From DATAZK01 sp965199805 (GTDB taxonomy: Bacteria > Actinomycetota > Actinomycetes > Frankiales > Frankiaceae), in the NCBI GenBank assembly GCA_965199805.1, contig CBDATO010000001.1, forward strand, positions 2,356,001-2,420,000: a stretch of 64,000 nt of DNA, in the 5' to 3' direction. The notes beneath the pieces were generated by a model. That model worked only from the letters and a program-made list of their open reading frames with translations, did not search any database and was not told the origin of the DNA. Below are positions 54,679-63,916 of the stretch, piece by piece (within the stretch, counting starts at the first letter, position 1; every line of letters begins with the position of its first letter). A program made the translations under genes and the position numbers.

Positions 54679-55227
54679 TCAGGCCGACGCGAGCGCGTTC
54701 TCGCTCTCGAGCGTCACGGCGACGGCGTGCACCACCGAGGCGATCCGCAGGGCGTCGTTGATCTGGTCGCGGCCCACGCCGGCCTCCCGCAGCACGTGCT
54801 CGTGCGAGGCGAGGCACTGACCGCAGCCGTTCACCGCCGAGACGGCGAAGCACCAGAACTCGAAGTCGGCCTTGGCCACCCCGCCGGACGTACCGATGAC
54901 CGCCATCCGCAGCTTCGCCGGGAGGTCGTCGTAGCCGCTCACGCCTGCGTCGTGCAGCAGGTGCTTGGAGCGGTAGTAGACGTTGTTCATGGCCATGATC
55001 GCCGCGGCGGCGCGGGCCGCCTCGTAGGTCTCGGCCGACAGGTGGTCACGGGCGTCCTCGTCGAACTCGCGGAGCACATCGAGGTTGCGCGACGCGATCG
55101 CGGAGGCGAGCACCGTGCCCCAGAGCAGCTGCTCCTCCAGGGTGGACTGGCCGATGACCGAGCCGAGGTTGAGCTTCAGGTCCTTGGCGTACGCCGGGAG
55201 CCGGCCCTTCAGGGAGTCGAGGGACAT
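54679..55227 (-). CDS. ahpD: alkyl hydroperoxide reductase AhpD
   Basis: A 182-residue protein. NGCGQCLASHEH carries the redox CxxC and the nearby His of the AhpD proton relay. The N-terminal LPAYAKDLKLNLGSV is typical. AhpD helps reduce AhpC in actinobacteria. The ATG overlaps the ahpC stop by one base (TGATG), so the two are coupled. Confidence 0.95.
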   Translation of the reverse strand: MSLDSLKGRLPAYAKDLKLNLGSVIGQSTLEEQLLWGTVLASAIASRNLDVLREFDEDARDHLSAETYEAARAAAAIMAMNNVYYRSKHLLHDAGVSGYDDLPAKLRMAVIGTSGGVAKADFEFWCFAVSAVNGCGQCLASHEHVLREAGVGRDQINDALRIASVVHAVAVTLESENALASA

Positions 55228-55805
55228 CACGCCGCTCCGAGGAGCTCACCGGCGTTGATGGTCTCGGCGCCCTTGCGCCAGTTGCACGGGCACAGCTCGT
55301 CGGTCTGCAGCGCGTCGAGGACGCGCAGGACCTCGGCGACGTTGCGGCCGACGGAGCCCGCCGTGACCATCGCGAACTGGATGATGCCGTCGGGGTCGAC
55401 CAGGAAGGTCGCCCGGTCGGCGACGCCGTCCGCGTTGAGGACGCCGACGGCGGCGGTGAGGCGCCGGTTCAGGTCCGACAGCATCGGGAACGGCAGGTCG
55501 CGCAGGTCCTCGTGCTGGCGACGCCACGCGTGGTGCACGAACTCGTTGTCGACGCTCACACCGAGCACCTGGGCGTCACGGTCGGCGAACTCCTCGTTCA
55601 GCCGGCCGAACTCGGCGATCTCGGTCGGGCAGACGAACGTGAAGTCCTTCGGCCAGAAGAAGACGACGCGCCACTTGCCGGCGTAGGTGCCCGAGTCGAC
55701 GGTCGAGAAGTAGTCGTCCGGCGCGCTCGCGTCGATCTCTTGCAGGTTGCCGGCCTTGAGTGCGGTCAGCGAGTACTCGGGGAAGCGGTCTCCGATGGTG
55801 AGCAA
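55227..55805 (-). CDS. ahpC: peroxiredoxin AhpC
   Basis: A 192-residue 2-Cys peroxiredoxin. Peroxidatic Cys is in DFTFVCPTEIAEF and the resolving Cys is in CPCNWRKG. It starts at a TTG with AGGAGG 5 bases upstream. It reduces H2O2 and organic peroxides. It is divergent from oxyR, its probable regulator. Confidence 0.96.
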   Translation of the reverse strand: MLTIGDRFPEYSLTALKAGNLQEIDASAPDDYFSTVDSGTYAGKWRVVFFWPKDFTFVCPTEIAEFGRLNEEFADRDAQVLGVSVDNEFVHHAWRRQHEDLRDLPFPMLSDLNRRLTAAVGVLNADGVADRATFLVDPDGIIQFAMVTAGSVGRNVAEVLRVLDALQTDELCPCNWRKGAETINAGELLGAA

Positions 55806-55861
55806 GGGTTCCTCCTGGCGGAACTGGGGCGGTCCGGGTTCGGGCTGCGAGCTAAAGCTTC

Positions 55862-55922
55862 CCTAAGTTCTGCCCATAAGGCAAAGACCAACTTTGGATG
55901 ACAGCGATACACTCGCCTTATG
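55862..55922. promoter_or_regulatory. oxyR-ahpC intergenic operators
   Basis: This AT-richer 114-bp gap has a LysR-type near-palindrome CCTAAG-N8-ATAAGG (55862-55881), CAAAG-ACCAA-CTTTG (55882-55896), and the perfect repeat CATAAGGC (55875-55882) / GCCTTATG (55915-55922). The last overlaps the oxyR start codon. OxyR binding is expected but not proven. Confidence 0.5.
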
Positions 55923-56888
55923 GCTTTGCTTCCCGCCGGGGCGGCTCCGTCCCAGCTGCCGACCGTCCCGCAGCTGCGCGCGTTCTGTGCCGTCGCCGAC
56001 CATCTGCACTTCGGTGCCGCCGCCGTCGAGCTGCACATCAGCCAGCCCGCGGTGTCCGCCGCCGTGGCCGGCCTGGAGTCCACGCTCAAGGTCCAGCTGC
56101 TCGAACGCACGTCGCGCGGCGTCACCCTCACCCCGGTGGGGGAGTCGGTCGCCGAGCAGGGCCGGCGGATCCTCGAGTCGCTCGGCGAGCTCGCGGTGAG
56201 CGCCTCACGGCAGGGCCGCCGGCACTGCGGCCCGCTGCGGCTCGGCCTCATCCCCACGGTCGCGCCGTACGTGCTGCCGTCCGTCCTCGCCGCCCTGCGC
56301 CGCCGCCTGCCGGACCTCGAGCCGGTCGTGACCGAGGACTTCACCGACCGGCTGCTCGCCCGGATGGCGGCCGGCCGGCTCGACGTGGCCCTGCTGGCGC
56401 TGCCGTCTGGGGCGCCGGGCGTGGTCGAGCTGCCGCTCTACAGCGAGGACTTCCTGCTCGCGGTGCCGCCGGATGACCCGCTCGCGGGCGCCGAGGACCT
56501 CGACCGGTCCATCCTCGGCCGGCTCGACCTGCTGCTGCTCGCCGAGGGCCACTGTCTGCGTGACCAGACCGTCGAGGTGTGTCGGGAGGCCGGGGTCGAC
56601 CCGTCGGCCCTCGCCTCGGCGCCGGCGATGTCGCTGGCCACCGTGGCGCAGCTGGTCGCGGGTGGGCTCGGCGCCACCCTGCTCCCGGCGACGGCGGCCC
56701 CGGTCGAGACCCGGCGGGAGCGCCTCGCGCTCGCCCGCTTCGCCGCGCCGGCGCCCGGCCGCACCGTCGGGCTGGTGCACCGGGCGGCCGCAGCCCGCGC
56801 CGACGAGTACGCGGAGCTCGCCGCCATCCTGCGCGAGGGCGTACGCCGGCTGCCCGTGACCGTCCTCGAGCCGGCTGTGCAAGGGTGA
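55920..56888 (+). CDS. oxyR: LysR-type peroxide regulator OxyR
   Basis: A 322-residue protein. N-terminal helix-turn-helix (HFGAAAVELHISQPAVSAAV). The sensor segment GHCLRDQTVEVC has two Cys separated by eight residues, the same spacing as Cys199 and Cys208 of E. coli OxyR. It is divergent from ahpCD, the classic arrangement. Its stop overlaps the next SDR start (GTGA). Confidence 0.93.
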   Translation: MALLPAGAAPSQLPTVPQLRAFCAVADHLHFGAAAVELHISQPAVSAAVAGLESTLKVQLLERTSRGVTLTPVGESVAEQGRRILESLGELAVSASRQGRRHCGPLRLGLIPTVAPYVLPSVLAALRRRLPDLEPVVTEDFTDRLLARMAAGRLDVALLALPSGAPGVVELPLYSEDFLLAVPPDDPLAGAEDLDRSILGRLDLLLLAEGHCLRDQTVEVCREAGVDPSALASAPAMSLATVAQLVAGGLGATLLPATAAPVETRRERLALARFAAPAPGRTVGLVHRAAAARADEYAELAAILREGVRRLPVTVLEPAVQG

Positions 56889-57664
56889 CCGCCATGGCGA
56901 CCGGACGGCTGGACGGCAAGGTCGTGCTCGTCTCGGGTGCGGCGCACGGGATCGGCGCCGCCTGCGCCCGGCGCATGGCCCGCGAGGGCGCCCACCTCTG
57001 GCTCAACGATGTGAGCCCGGCGCTTGACCGGCTCGTCGCCGAGCTCGCGGCCGACGGGGTACGCGTGCACGGTGAGGTCGGCGACGCGTCCGACCCCGCG
57101 GTCGTCAACGCCTGGGTGGACGGCTGCGCCGCCGAGTGGGGCCGCATCGACGTGCTCTACAACAACGTCGGCGTCTCGCGAAACGGGCTGATCGGCGAGC
57201 TGTCCGACACCGACTGGCACGACCAGCAGCGCCTCACGCTCGACAGCGTCTTCTACGCGACGCGCGCCGTGCTGCCGCATCTGGTGCGCGGCGGTGGCGG
57301 CTCGATCGTGAGCATGTCGTCGGGCGCCGGCATCGGCGGCCATCACGGCCTCGGTGGCTACGGCGCCGCCAAGGCCGGGGTCATCAACCTGATGGAGACG
57401 GTGGCCATGGAGTACGGGCCGCACGGGGTGCGCGCCAACTCCGTGACACCCGGGCCGACGGCGACCGCGCCGATGCTCGCCTGGCTCGCCGAGCAGCCCG
57501 CCGGGATGCTGGAGAGCATGGTGGCCGGGCTCGACCTGCGGCGGCTGACCGAGCCCGACGAGGTCGCGGAGATCGTGCTCTGGCTGGCGTCGGACGAGTC
57601 GTCGAGCATCACCGGCACCTGCCTGCGCAGCAACCTCCGCGCAGCGAGCGCGCGACCCAGCTGA
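56885..57664 (+). CDS. short-chain dehydrogenase/reductase with atypical C-terminus
   Basis: About 259 residues from a GTG overlapping oxyR (an ATG at 56894 is also possible). SGAAHGIGAACARRMA, YNNVGVSRNG, MSSGAGIGG and YGAAKAG are the SDR motifs. The usual final VDGG motif is absent; the chain ends ITGTCLRSNLRAASARPS and no other frame restores it. Coupling to oxyR may mean stress-linked expression. Confidence 0.85.
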   Translation: MTAMATGRLDGKVVLVSGAAHGIGAACARRMAREGAHLWLNDVSPALDRLVAELAADGVRVHGEVGDASDPAVVNAWVDGCAAEWGRIDVLYNNVGVSRNGLIGELSDTDWHDQQRLTLDSVFYATRAVLPHLVRGGGGSIVSMSSGAGIGGHHGLGGYGAAKAGVINLMETVAMEYGPHGVRANSVTPGPTATAPMLAWLAEQPAGMLESMVAGLDLRRLTEPDEVAEIVLWLASDESSSITGTCLRSNLRAASARPS

Positions 57665-57681
57665 ACGCTCGTACGGGGGCG

Positions 57682-58140
57682 TCAGTCGCCGTCGGGCAGC
57701 CGGACGACCTGCAGCCAGAAGCCCTCGAGCTGGGTGAGCGCATTGATGAATTCGGCGAAGGCGACCGGCTTCGTCACGTAGGCGTTGGCGTGCAGCTCGT
57801 ACGAGGCGAGCACGTCCTGCTCGCGCGCCGAGGTGGTGAGCACGATGACCGGTATCCGCTTCAGCGCCGGATCGCCCTTGATCTCGGCCAGCACCTCGCG
57901 ACCGTCCTTCTTGGGCAGGTTGAGGTCCAGCAGCACGAGGTCGACGCCGGGTGCGTCGGCGAACGGGCCGGTGCGCCGCAGGTAGTCGAGCGCCTCCTCG
58001 CCGTCGACCACGACCGACAGCTCGTTGGCCACCCGGGCGCCGCGCAGCGCCTCGCGGGTCAGGTTCACGTCACCCGGGCTGTCCTCGACGAGCAGGATGC
58101 GGACCGGTCGCTCGGGTGAGACGGTGCTGGCGGACGTCAT
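57682..58140 (-). CDS. single-domain response regulator
   Basis: A 152-residue REC protein. VRILLVEDSPGDVNLTREAL has the acidic pocket, LVLLDLNLPKKDGREVL the phospho-Asp, VLTTSA the Thr and YVTKPV the Lys. It has no output domain, like Rcp1-type regulators that serve histidine kinases with PAS or phytochrome input. Its start overlaps the kinase stop (ATGA). Confidence 0.93.
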   Translation of the reverse strand: MTSASTVSPERPVRILLVEDSPGDVNLTREALRGARVANELSVVVDGEEALDYLRRTGPFADAPGVDLVLLDLNLPKKDGREVLAEIKGDPALKRIPVIVLTTSAREQDVLASYELHANAYVTKPVAFAEFINALTQLEGFWLQVVRLPDGD

Positions 58141-59309
58141 CCGGGGAGCATCGCACCGTCGGGCAGCGCCAACTCGAATGTCGTGCCGTCACCGGCCGTG
58201 TCCACGATCCGCAGCCCACCGCCGAGCTGATCGATCACCTTGCGGCAGATGGCGAGCCCGATCCCGGTTCCCGGCACCTCGCGGCCGTGCAGCCGCTGGA
58301 AGATCCGGAAGACGCGGTCGCGCTGATGGACGGGGATGCCCGCGCCGTGGTCGCGGACCAGCACGATCCAGCCGTCGCCGGCGGGCTGCGCGCTGAGCTC
58401 GATCTGCGGGGCCCGTCCCGGCCCGGCGTACTTGATGGCGTTCGACAGCAGGTTGGCCACGACCTGGGTCAGCGCCCCCCGGTCGGCCGCGACGGTCGGC
58501 AGGTCCGCGTACGCGATGGTGGCTCCGGAGGCGGCGATGGCGGTGGCGAGTCGGCGCTGCGCCTCCTGCACCACGCTCCCGAGCGGTACGGCCTCGAGGC
58601 GCAGGTCGCGCCCGGCGCGGGAGTACTCGAGCAGGTCGTCGATCAGGCTGCGCATGCGCGTGCACCCGTCGACCGCGTAACCGATCCACTCGCGGGCGGT
58701 GTCGTCCAGGGCGTCGCCGTAGCGCCGGTCGAGCAGCTCGACGTGGCCCGCGATCACCCGCAGCGGCTCGGAGAGGTCGTGCGAGGCCACGTACGCGAAC
58801 TGGGTGAGCTCTTCGTTGGATCGTTCCAGCTCACGGTTGCGGACCTCGAGCAGCTCGTGCAGCCGGGTGAGCTCGGCCTCGGCCTGCTTGCGGTCGGTGA
58901 CGTCGATCAGCTGCCGGATGACGCACGGCTGCGCGCTGCCGTCGAGGTGCAGCGGCATGCCGTCCGCGCTCCGGGCGAGCGACGCGTATGCGGTCACCCA
59001 GCGCTCGCTGCCGTCGACGTTGTGCCAGCGCACCTCGCGCCCGGCGGGCTTCTCCCCGGCTACCAGGGCCCGGGTGTCGGCCTCCACCTGATCGCGGTCG
59101 GCCGGGTGCAGGTGGTCGGCGAGCCGGCGCCCGGGCAGCTCGGCATGGCGTACGCCGGCGATGCCGTCCATGGCCGCGTTGGTCCAGACGATCTCGTCGT
59201 CGACGGTGATCAGCTTGCCGAGGGGGGCATCGTCGAGCGCGCTGTGGGAGAGCAGCAGCGGCGCGAGCCGGGTGGGCGCGTCGGGCTCCTGCAGGCACGA
59301 GCCGGTCAT
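58137..59309 (-). CDS. soluble PAS sensor histidine kinase
   Basis: A 390-residue protein. A PAS domain (about 25-140) is followed by a coiled coil and HisKA motif FAYVASHDLSEPLRV (phospho-His). The ATPase has NLLSNAIKYA (N box), DHGAGIP (G1) and GTGIGLAICRKV (G2). There is no membrane segment. It lies between the diguanylate enzyme and the REC protein, coupled to both by ATGA overlaps. Confidence 0.93.
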   Translation of the reverse strand: MTGSCLQEPDAPTRLAPLLLSHSALDDAPLGKLITVDDEIVWTNAAMDGIAGVRHAELPGRRLADHLHPADRDQVEADTRALVAGEKPAGREVRWHNVDGSERWVTAYASLARSADGMPLHLDGSAQPCVIRQLIDVTDRKQAEAELTRLHELLEVRNRELERSNEELTQFAYVASHDLSEPLRVIAGHVELLDRRYGDALDDTAREWIGYAVDGCTRMRSLIDDLLEYSRAGRDLRLEAVPLGSVVQEAQRRLATAIAASGATIAYADLPTVAADRGALTQVVANLLSNAIKYAGPGRAPQIELSAQPAGDGWIVLVRDHGAGIPVHQRDRVFRIFQRLHGREVPGTGIGLAICRKVIDQLGGGLRIVDTAGDGTTFELALPDGAMLPG

Positions 59310-62242
59310 ACGCGTGTCCTTCTCAGCTCGGGCAACGGTGGGGTGGCGTCCTGCTGCGGCAGGTCGATGATCGGGTCGGCGGCCCGGCGCAGCAGCACGG
59401 CCAGCGCCTCGTACGGCACGGCGGGCGACCAGAGGTAGCCCTGTGCGGCGGAGCAGCCGAGCTCCCGCAGCAGGCGGAGCTGGTCGGTGTCCTCGATGCC
59501 CTCGGCGACGACGCGCAGGTCGAGCGCCCGGCCCAGGGCGACGATCGAGGCGGCGATGGCACGGTCGTCGGCCGAGTCGACGACGTTCTCGACGAAGGAG
59601 CGGTCGATCTTCAGGGCGCCGACCGGGAGCTGGCGCACGTACGTGAGGGACGAGTAGCCGGTGCCGAAGTCGTCCAGTGCCACGTCGACCCCGAGCGTCC
59701 GCAGCCGGCCGAGCCCGACGCAGGCCGATTCCAGGTCGTCCAGCAGGCCCGTCTCGGTCACCTCGATCTCGACCGCGGTGAGGGGGAGCCCGGCGTGCCC
59801 GGCGGCGGCGAGCACCCCGGCCACCATGCCCGGGTCGGTCACCGTCTTGGCCGAGAAGTTGACGGCCATCCTGCTGCCCGGCAGCAGCAGCCCGGTCCGC
59901 ATCAGGCGGCCCATGTCCTGACAGGCCTGCTCCAGCACCTGCTGGTCCAGCTCGTGGACGAAGCCGCCGGTCTCGGCCAGCGGCAGGAAGCGGTCGGGGG
60001 CGATCCAGCCCCGGGTCGCGTGCCGCCAGCGGACGAGCGCCTCGAAGCCGGTGATCGGCTGCGTCGCGAGGTCGAATTGAGGCTGGTAGTGCACGGTGAG
60101 GGCACGGGCGGCGACCGCGTCGCGCAGCTCGTTCGACAGCCGCAGGCGCTCCTTCGAGTGCGAGGCCATCGCGGGGTCGAAGACCCGGAAGCCGGCCCGA
60201 CCCGCCGCCTTGACCTCGTACATGGCCGTGTCGGCCTGGCTCATGAGGGTCGCGGGGTCGGCCTCGAGCGGAGGGGCGACCGCGATGCCGATGCTCGCCG
60301 TCACGTGATGGCGGTGGCCGTCGAGCACGATCGGCTCGCGCAGCGCCTCCTGGAGCCGGCGGGCGACGAGCTCGGCCTGGTCGGCGTCGGCCTGGCAGAC
60401 GACGATGAACTCGTCGCCGCCGAGCCGGGCGACCGTGTCGGCCGGGCGCACCGCGGCCGCCAGCCGGCGCGCAGCCTCCTTGAGCAGCTTGTCGCCGGTC
60501 AGATGGCCGCTGGCGTCGTTGACCTGCTTGAAGTGGTCGAGGTCGCAGAACAGGACGGCCACCGGTTTGCGCTGCCGCTCGCAGCTCGCGAGCAGCTGGG
60601 TCAGCCGGTCCTCGAGCAACGTGCGGTTGGGCAGCCCGGTCAGCGCGTCATACATGGCCTGCTGCCGGAGGGCTTCCTCGAGCCGGTGCCGCTCGGCGAT
60701 GTCACGGGCGATCACGGACGCGGCCACCACCCGGCCGCGCTCGTCGACCATCGGCGAGATGGTGATCGACACCGCCACCTCGGACCCGTCGCGGTGGCGG
60801 CGGGTGACCTCGTGCCCGGCGACGATCTCGCCCTGCGCCACCCGCGCGGTGAGCTCGTCGATCTCCGGTACGGCATCGGGGTTGAGCAGGCGCACGTTGC
60901 GCCCGATCATCTCCTCCGGCGTGTAGCCGTAGAGCCGTTCGGCCCCGGCGTTCCAGCTCAGGACCGTGCCGTCGAGCCGCTTCGTGAAGATCGCGTCGGC
61001 GCTCGAGGTGACGATCGCCGACAGGGCGCGTGAGGCCTCGTACGCCTGGTGGCGCTGGGTGAGGTCGGCGGCGACGCCGATGTTGGCCACGCGGTGACCG
61101 CTGCGGTCGAAGACCGGGGTGCTGGTGACGAGGGCCGGGAAGACGCTCCCGTCCCGCCGTACCAGGTCGAGGTCGCCGGTCCACGTCGCACCCGCGTCGT
61201 GGGCGGCGAGCAGCTCGGTCACGGCCTCGGCCGCGTCGTGCACCCGGATGACCTCGCCGACGGGACGTCCGATGACGTCGTCGGCCGACCACCCGTAAAG
61301 CGCCTCCGCGGCGCCGTTGAAGACCACGACGCGGTGGGCGGCGTCGGTGACGACGACGGCTTGCCCGATCGACTCCAGCAGGGCCGCGCGGAAACGCTCC
61401 TCCTGCTTGGCGGCGTACCGGGCCGTGACGTCGTGCAGGGCGACGACCGCCCCTTCGGTGCCGTGAGCCGGAACGTCCGCCGGCCCACTTCCGCCGGGCG
61501 GGAGCATCGGATAGACCTGCAGGTCGATGTGGCGCTCCGCGCCGTCCGCGGTGACGAGCCGGAGCGAGTCGACGCTCACGGGGGCGCCGGTGAGCATTGC
61601 GCGGGCCACGGGATCATGCCGGCCCGTGAGGTCGCCGCCGTCGGTGTGCAGCCGGCGCAGGACCGCCGTCACCGGACCCCGTGATGCCGTGCCGAGCGCG
61701 GCCAGCAGCGCCTCGCCGGCCGGGTTGGTGTCGGTGACCTGGCCGGCGGCATCGAGGACGAGCAGCCCGTTGCCGAGCGCGTTCATGACCGCCTGCGAAC
61801 GGGCCGCGAGCCGCTCCGCCCGGCGCCGTGAATCGACCCGCTCCACCGCGTGCATCACGATGCGGCGCAGCTGGTGGGAGGACCACTCGTCGACCGCGAG
61901 CAGGTCGTTCTTCAGTACGTAGTCGTCGGCGCCGCGGCGGATCGCCTGCAGCGCCAGCGCGTCGTCGGAGCGTCCGGTGAGGACGACGATCGGGCTCGCG
62001 CCGGCCACCTCGCGGAGCGCGTCGACGACGGCGAGACCGTCGGCGTCGGGCAGCCCCAGATCGGCGAGGATGCACACCGCCGGCTCCTGCAGGAGATGGT
62101 TGATCGCCGCCTGGAGCGTGGTCACCCAGACCACCCGCAGGCCGGGAGCGGATCCGGCGGGTCCGGGATTGCTCCGGTCGAGCGCCATCCGGATCAGGCT
62201 CGCGTCGCCGGCGCTGTCCTCGAGCAGCAGGACTGTGCTCAT
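59306..62242 (-). CDS. REC-PAS-PAS-PAS-GGDEF-EAL cyclic-di-GMP enzyme
   Basis: A 978-residue protein. REC (1-125) has VLLLEDSAGD and ADLGLPDADG. Three PAS domains lie near 145-270, 280-400 and 400-520. The GGDEF domain has RPAD (I-site) five residues before an intact GGDEF. The EAL domain has FEALVRW, DDFGTGYSSL and KIDRSFV, with metal residues present. Both synthesis and hydrolysis of c-di-GMP are possible. The REC domain may receive phosphate from the coupled kinase. Confidence 0.94.
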   Translation of the reverse strand: MSTVLLLEDSAGDASLIRMALDRSNPGPAGSAPGLRVVWVTTLQAAINHLLQEPAVCILADLGLPDADGLAVVDALREVAGASPIVVLTGRSDDALALQAIRRGADDYVLKNDLLAVDEWSSHQLRRIVMHAVERVDSRRRAERLAARSQAVMNALGNGLLVLDAAGQVTDTNPAGEALLAALGTASRGPVTAVLRRLHTDGGDLTGRHDPVARAMLTGAPVSVDSLRLVTADGAERHIDLQVYPMLPPGGSGPADVPAHGTEGAVVALHDVTARYAAKQEERFRAALLESIGQAVVVTDAAHRVVVFNGAAEALYGWSADDVIGRPVGEVIRVHDAAEAVTELLAAHDAGATWTGDLDLVRRDGSVFPALVTSTPVFDRSGHRVANIGVAADLTQRHQAYEASRALSAIVTSSADAIFTKRLDGTVLSWNAGAERLYGYTPEEMIGRNVRLLNPDAVPEIDELTARVAQGEIVAGHEVTRRHRDGSEVAVSITISPMVDERGRVVAASVIARDIAERHRLEEALRQQAMYDALTGLPNRTLLEDRLTQLLASCERQRKPVAVLFCDLDHFKQVNDASGHLTGDKLLKEAARRLAAAVRPADTVARLGGDEFIVVCQADADQAELVARRLQEALREPIVLDGHRHHVTASIGIAVAPPLEADPATLMSQADTAMYEVKAAGRAGFRVFDPAMASHSKERLRLSNELRDAVAARALTVHYQPQFDLATQPITGFEALVRWRHATRGWIAPDRFLPLAETGGFVHELDQQVLEQACQDMGRLMRTGLLLPGSRMAVNFSAKTVTDPGMVAGVLAAAGHAGLPLTAVEIEVTETGLLDDLESACVGLGRLRTLGVDVALDDFGTGYSSLTYVRQLPVGALKIDRSFVENVVDSADDRAIAASIVALGRALDLRVVAEGIEDTDQLRLLRELGCSAAQGYLWSPAVPYEALAVLLRRAADPIIDLPQQDATPPLPELRRTRV

Positions 62243-62417
62243 GTCTGCCTCCTGCTCGAACGGATGGGGGTCCGTCGAGCCGATCGGCGGACATCATCCG
62301 ATCGGCAGAAACCGATCAAGTACAGGTGTCGTTGCCGAGATCACCAGGCGCGGTCGTCCGACCTGGCACTTCCGGATGAGATTGATTGCCTGCAGGTGGT
62401 CGCTTCGGACCAGCCGA
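62243..62417. other. intergenic region
   Basis: No gene is seen in these 175 bases. CCGATCGGC occurs at two places about 22 bases apart near 62280-62305; each contains the palindrome CCGATCGG. This is upstream of the GGDEF-EAL operon and could be a regulator site. Confidence 0.35.
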
Positions 62418-63860
62418 TCAGTGGACGAGGTGCCGGTCCACGGCGGACTCCAGCACCGTGCCGGCGAAGAACGTCGGGTTCATCGCCGTCCACAGCCGTA
62501 CCGGGTGGTCGAAGACAAAGGACCGGAACTGCTCGGTGGTGAACTGCCCGTGCTCGACGAGCTCGTACGCCTCGGGGAGCACCTCGGTCATGTCGCGCAC
62601 GTCCCAGTGGCCGATGTCGGAGGCGAAGACCGCCGGCAGCGTGGCGCCGCCCGGGTTGAGGTGTGAGGCGAAGGCCATCGCGTTCATCGGGTCGTCGGCC
62701 TCGCAGCCGAAGAAGAAGCGCTCGGTGAACATCTCGAGGATGTCGTCGGGTGACGTGATGAGCGACTGGCCGAACTGGTCGACGTCGCCGGGCAGCTCGT
62801 CGGGGTCGGACAGCATCGCGAGCCCGGTGCCCAGCCGGTCGATCCGCGCGCCGACGGCTGCGGTCGCGTGGGTACGGAAGAGGCTCTCGAGCAGCGCGCG
62901 GTCGAGCCGTGCCGGGTCGTTGTGCCGGATGGCCTCGGCATTGCGCTTCTCGTAGTGGCCGAGCAGGCCGCCGAGCAGCTCGGCCGCCCAGGCCACCCCG
63001 CCCTCCTGGAAGGCGAAGTGCAGCGTCGGGAAGCGCATCGGTACGCCGCCGAACACCAGCGAGCGGCAGGTGGCCTCGTCGGCCGCGGCGAAGTTGCCCA
63101 CCTGGTTGTAGGAGTTGTTGGTCGTCGACATCCGGCTGCCCCAGCCCTGACCGCCGGCGTGGAACGTGGGGGCGACGCCGAGCTCGACGCAGCGCTGCCA
63201 CACCGGGTCGTAGTCGTACAGCGAGTCGTGGCCCAGGGTGTCGATCCACCTGCCGCCGCCGGGCCGATCCTCACCCAGCGGCCGGGGGATGGCGCCGCCC
63301 ATCATGACGGTCTTGAGACCGAGCTCGCCGACCGCGTGGTCCAGCTCCGCGATCGCCTCCTCGGGGGTGAACATCGGGATGGCGGCGACCGGCTCGAGCC
63401 GGTCACGGAAGCCCGCGTACGTCTCGGCGTAGTAGCGGTTCAGCGCCCGGGCGAGCGCACAGCGCAGCTCGGGATTGCCGAGGGCGGTCACCGTCAGGCC
63501 GTAGGTCGGGTAGAGCACGGCGAAGTCGACGCCGAACTCGTCGAGCCGCCGGTACATGAGGTCGGGCAGCATGGCCGTCGCCCGGTCGAGGGTGTTGGCG
63601 GTCGGGATGCCCCAGACGGCGGTGGAGTGGATGCCGAGCTCACGGCGCTTGACCGGGTCGGGCACCGCCGACCGGTACGCGGCCGACCGGGTGATGCGAT
63701 CGAACGCCTTCGCCACGTCCTCGCCGGCGTCCTCGACGATGAAGTCGCGCACGAGCGGGATGTACTCGATGAGGTGGCCGTCGCTGTCGATGACCGGATG
63801 GTCGATCGCCGCGCGGACCTCCTGCACCTCTGCGCTCGGGACGTACTCGGCTCCGGACAT
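62418..63860 (-). CDS. amidohydrolase family 2 protein
   Basis: A 480-residue protein from an ATG with GGAGG 6 bases upstream. It starts with VIDSDGHLIEYIP, where family members usually have DxDxH for metal binding. Further motifs are VLYPTYGLTVTALG, PTFHAGGQGWG, FAFQEGGVAW and FASDIGHWDVRD (late Asp). It belongs to the ACMSD-like decarboxylases/hydrolases. The substrate is unknown. Confidence 0.85.
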   Translation of the reverse strand: MSGAEYVPSAEVQEVRAAIDHPVIDSDGHLIEYIPLVRDFIVEDAGEDVAKAFDRITRSAAYRSAVPDPVKRRELGIHSTAVWGIPTANTLDRATAMLPDLMYRRLDEFGVDFAVLYPTYGLTVTALGNPELRCALARALNRYYAETYAGFRDRLEPVAAIPMFTPEEAIAELDHAVGELGLKTVMMGGAIPRPLGEDRPGGGRWIDTLGHDSLYDYDPVWQRCVELGVAPTFHAGGQGWGSRMSTTNNSYNQVGNFAAADEATCRSLVFGGVPMRFPTLHFAFQEGGVAWAAELLGGLLGHYEKRNAEAIRHNDPARLDRALLESLFRTHATAAVGARIDRLGTGLAMLSDPDELPGDVDQFGQSLITSPDDILEMFTERFFFGCEADDPMNAMAFASHLNPGGATLPAVFASDIGHWDVRDMTEVLPEAYELVEHGQFTTEQFRSFVFDHPVRLWTAMNPTFFAGTVLESAVDRHLVH

Positions 63861-63916
63861 CTGGGCCTCCTCGCAGCCGCCGTGACGACCAGAGCAAACA
63901 CCCCGGCTTTCGGCGC

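Noticed and set aside
57590..57700. Frameshift in the SDR C-terminus
   Set aside because: No other frame restores the usual final VDGG motif, so the end seems diverged and not shifted.
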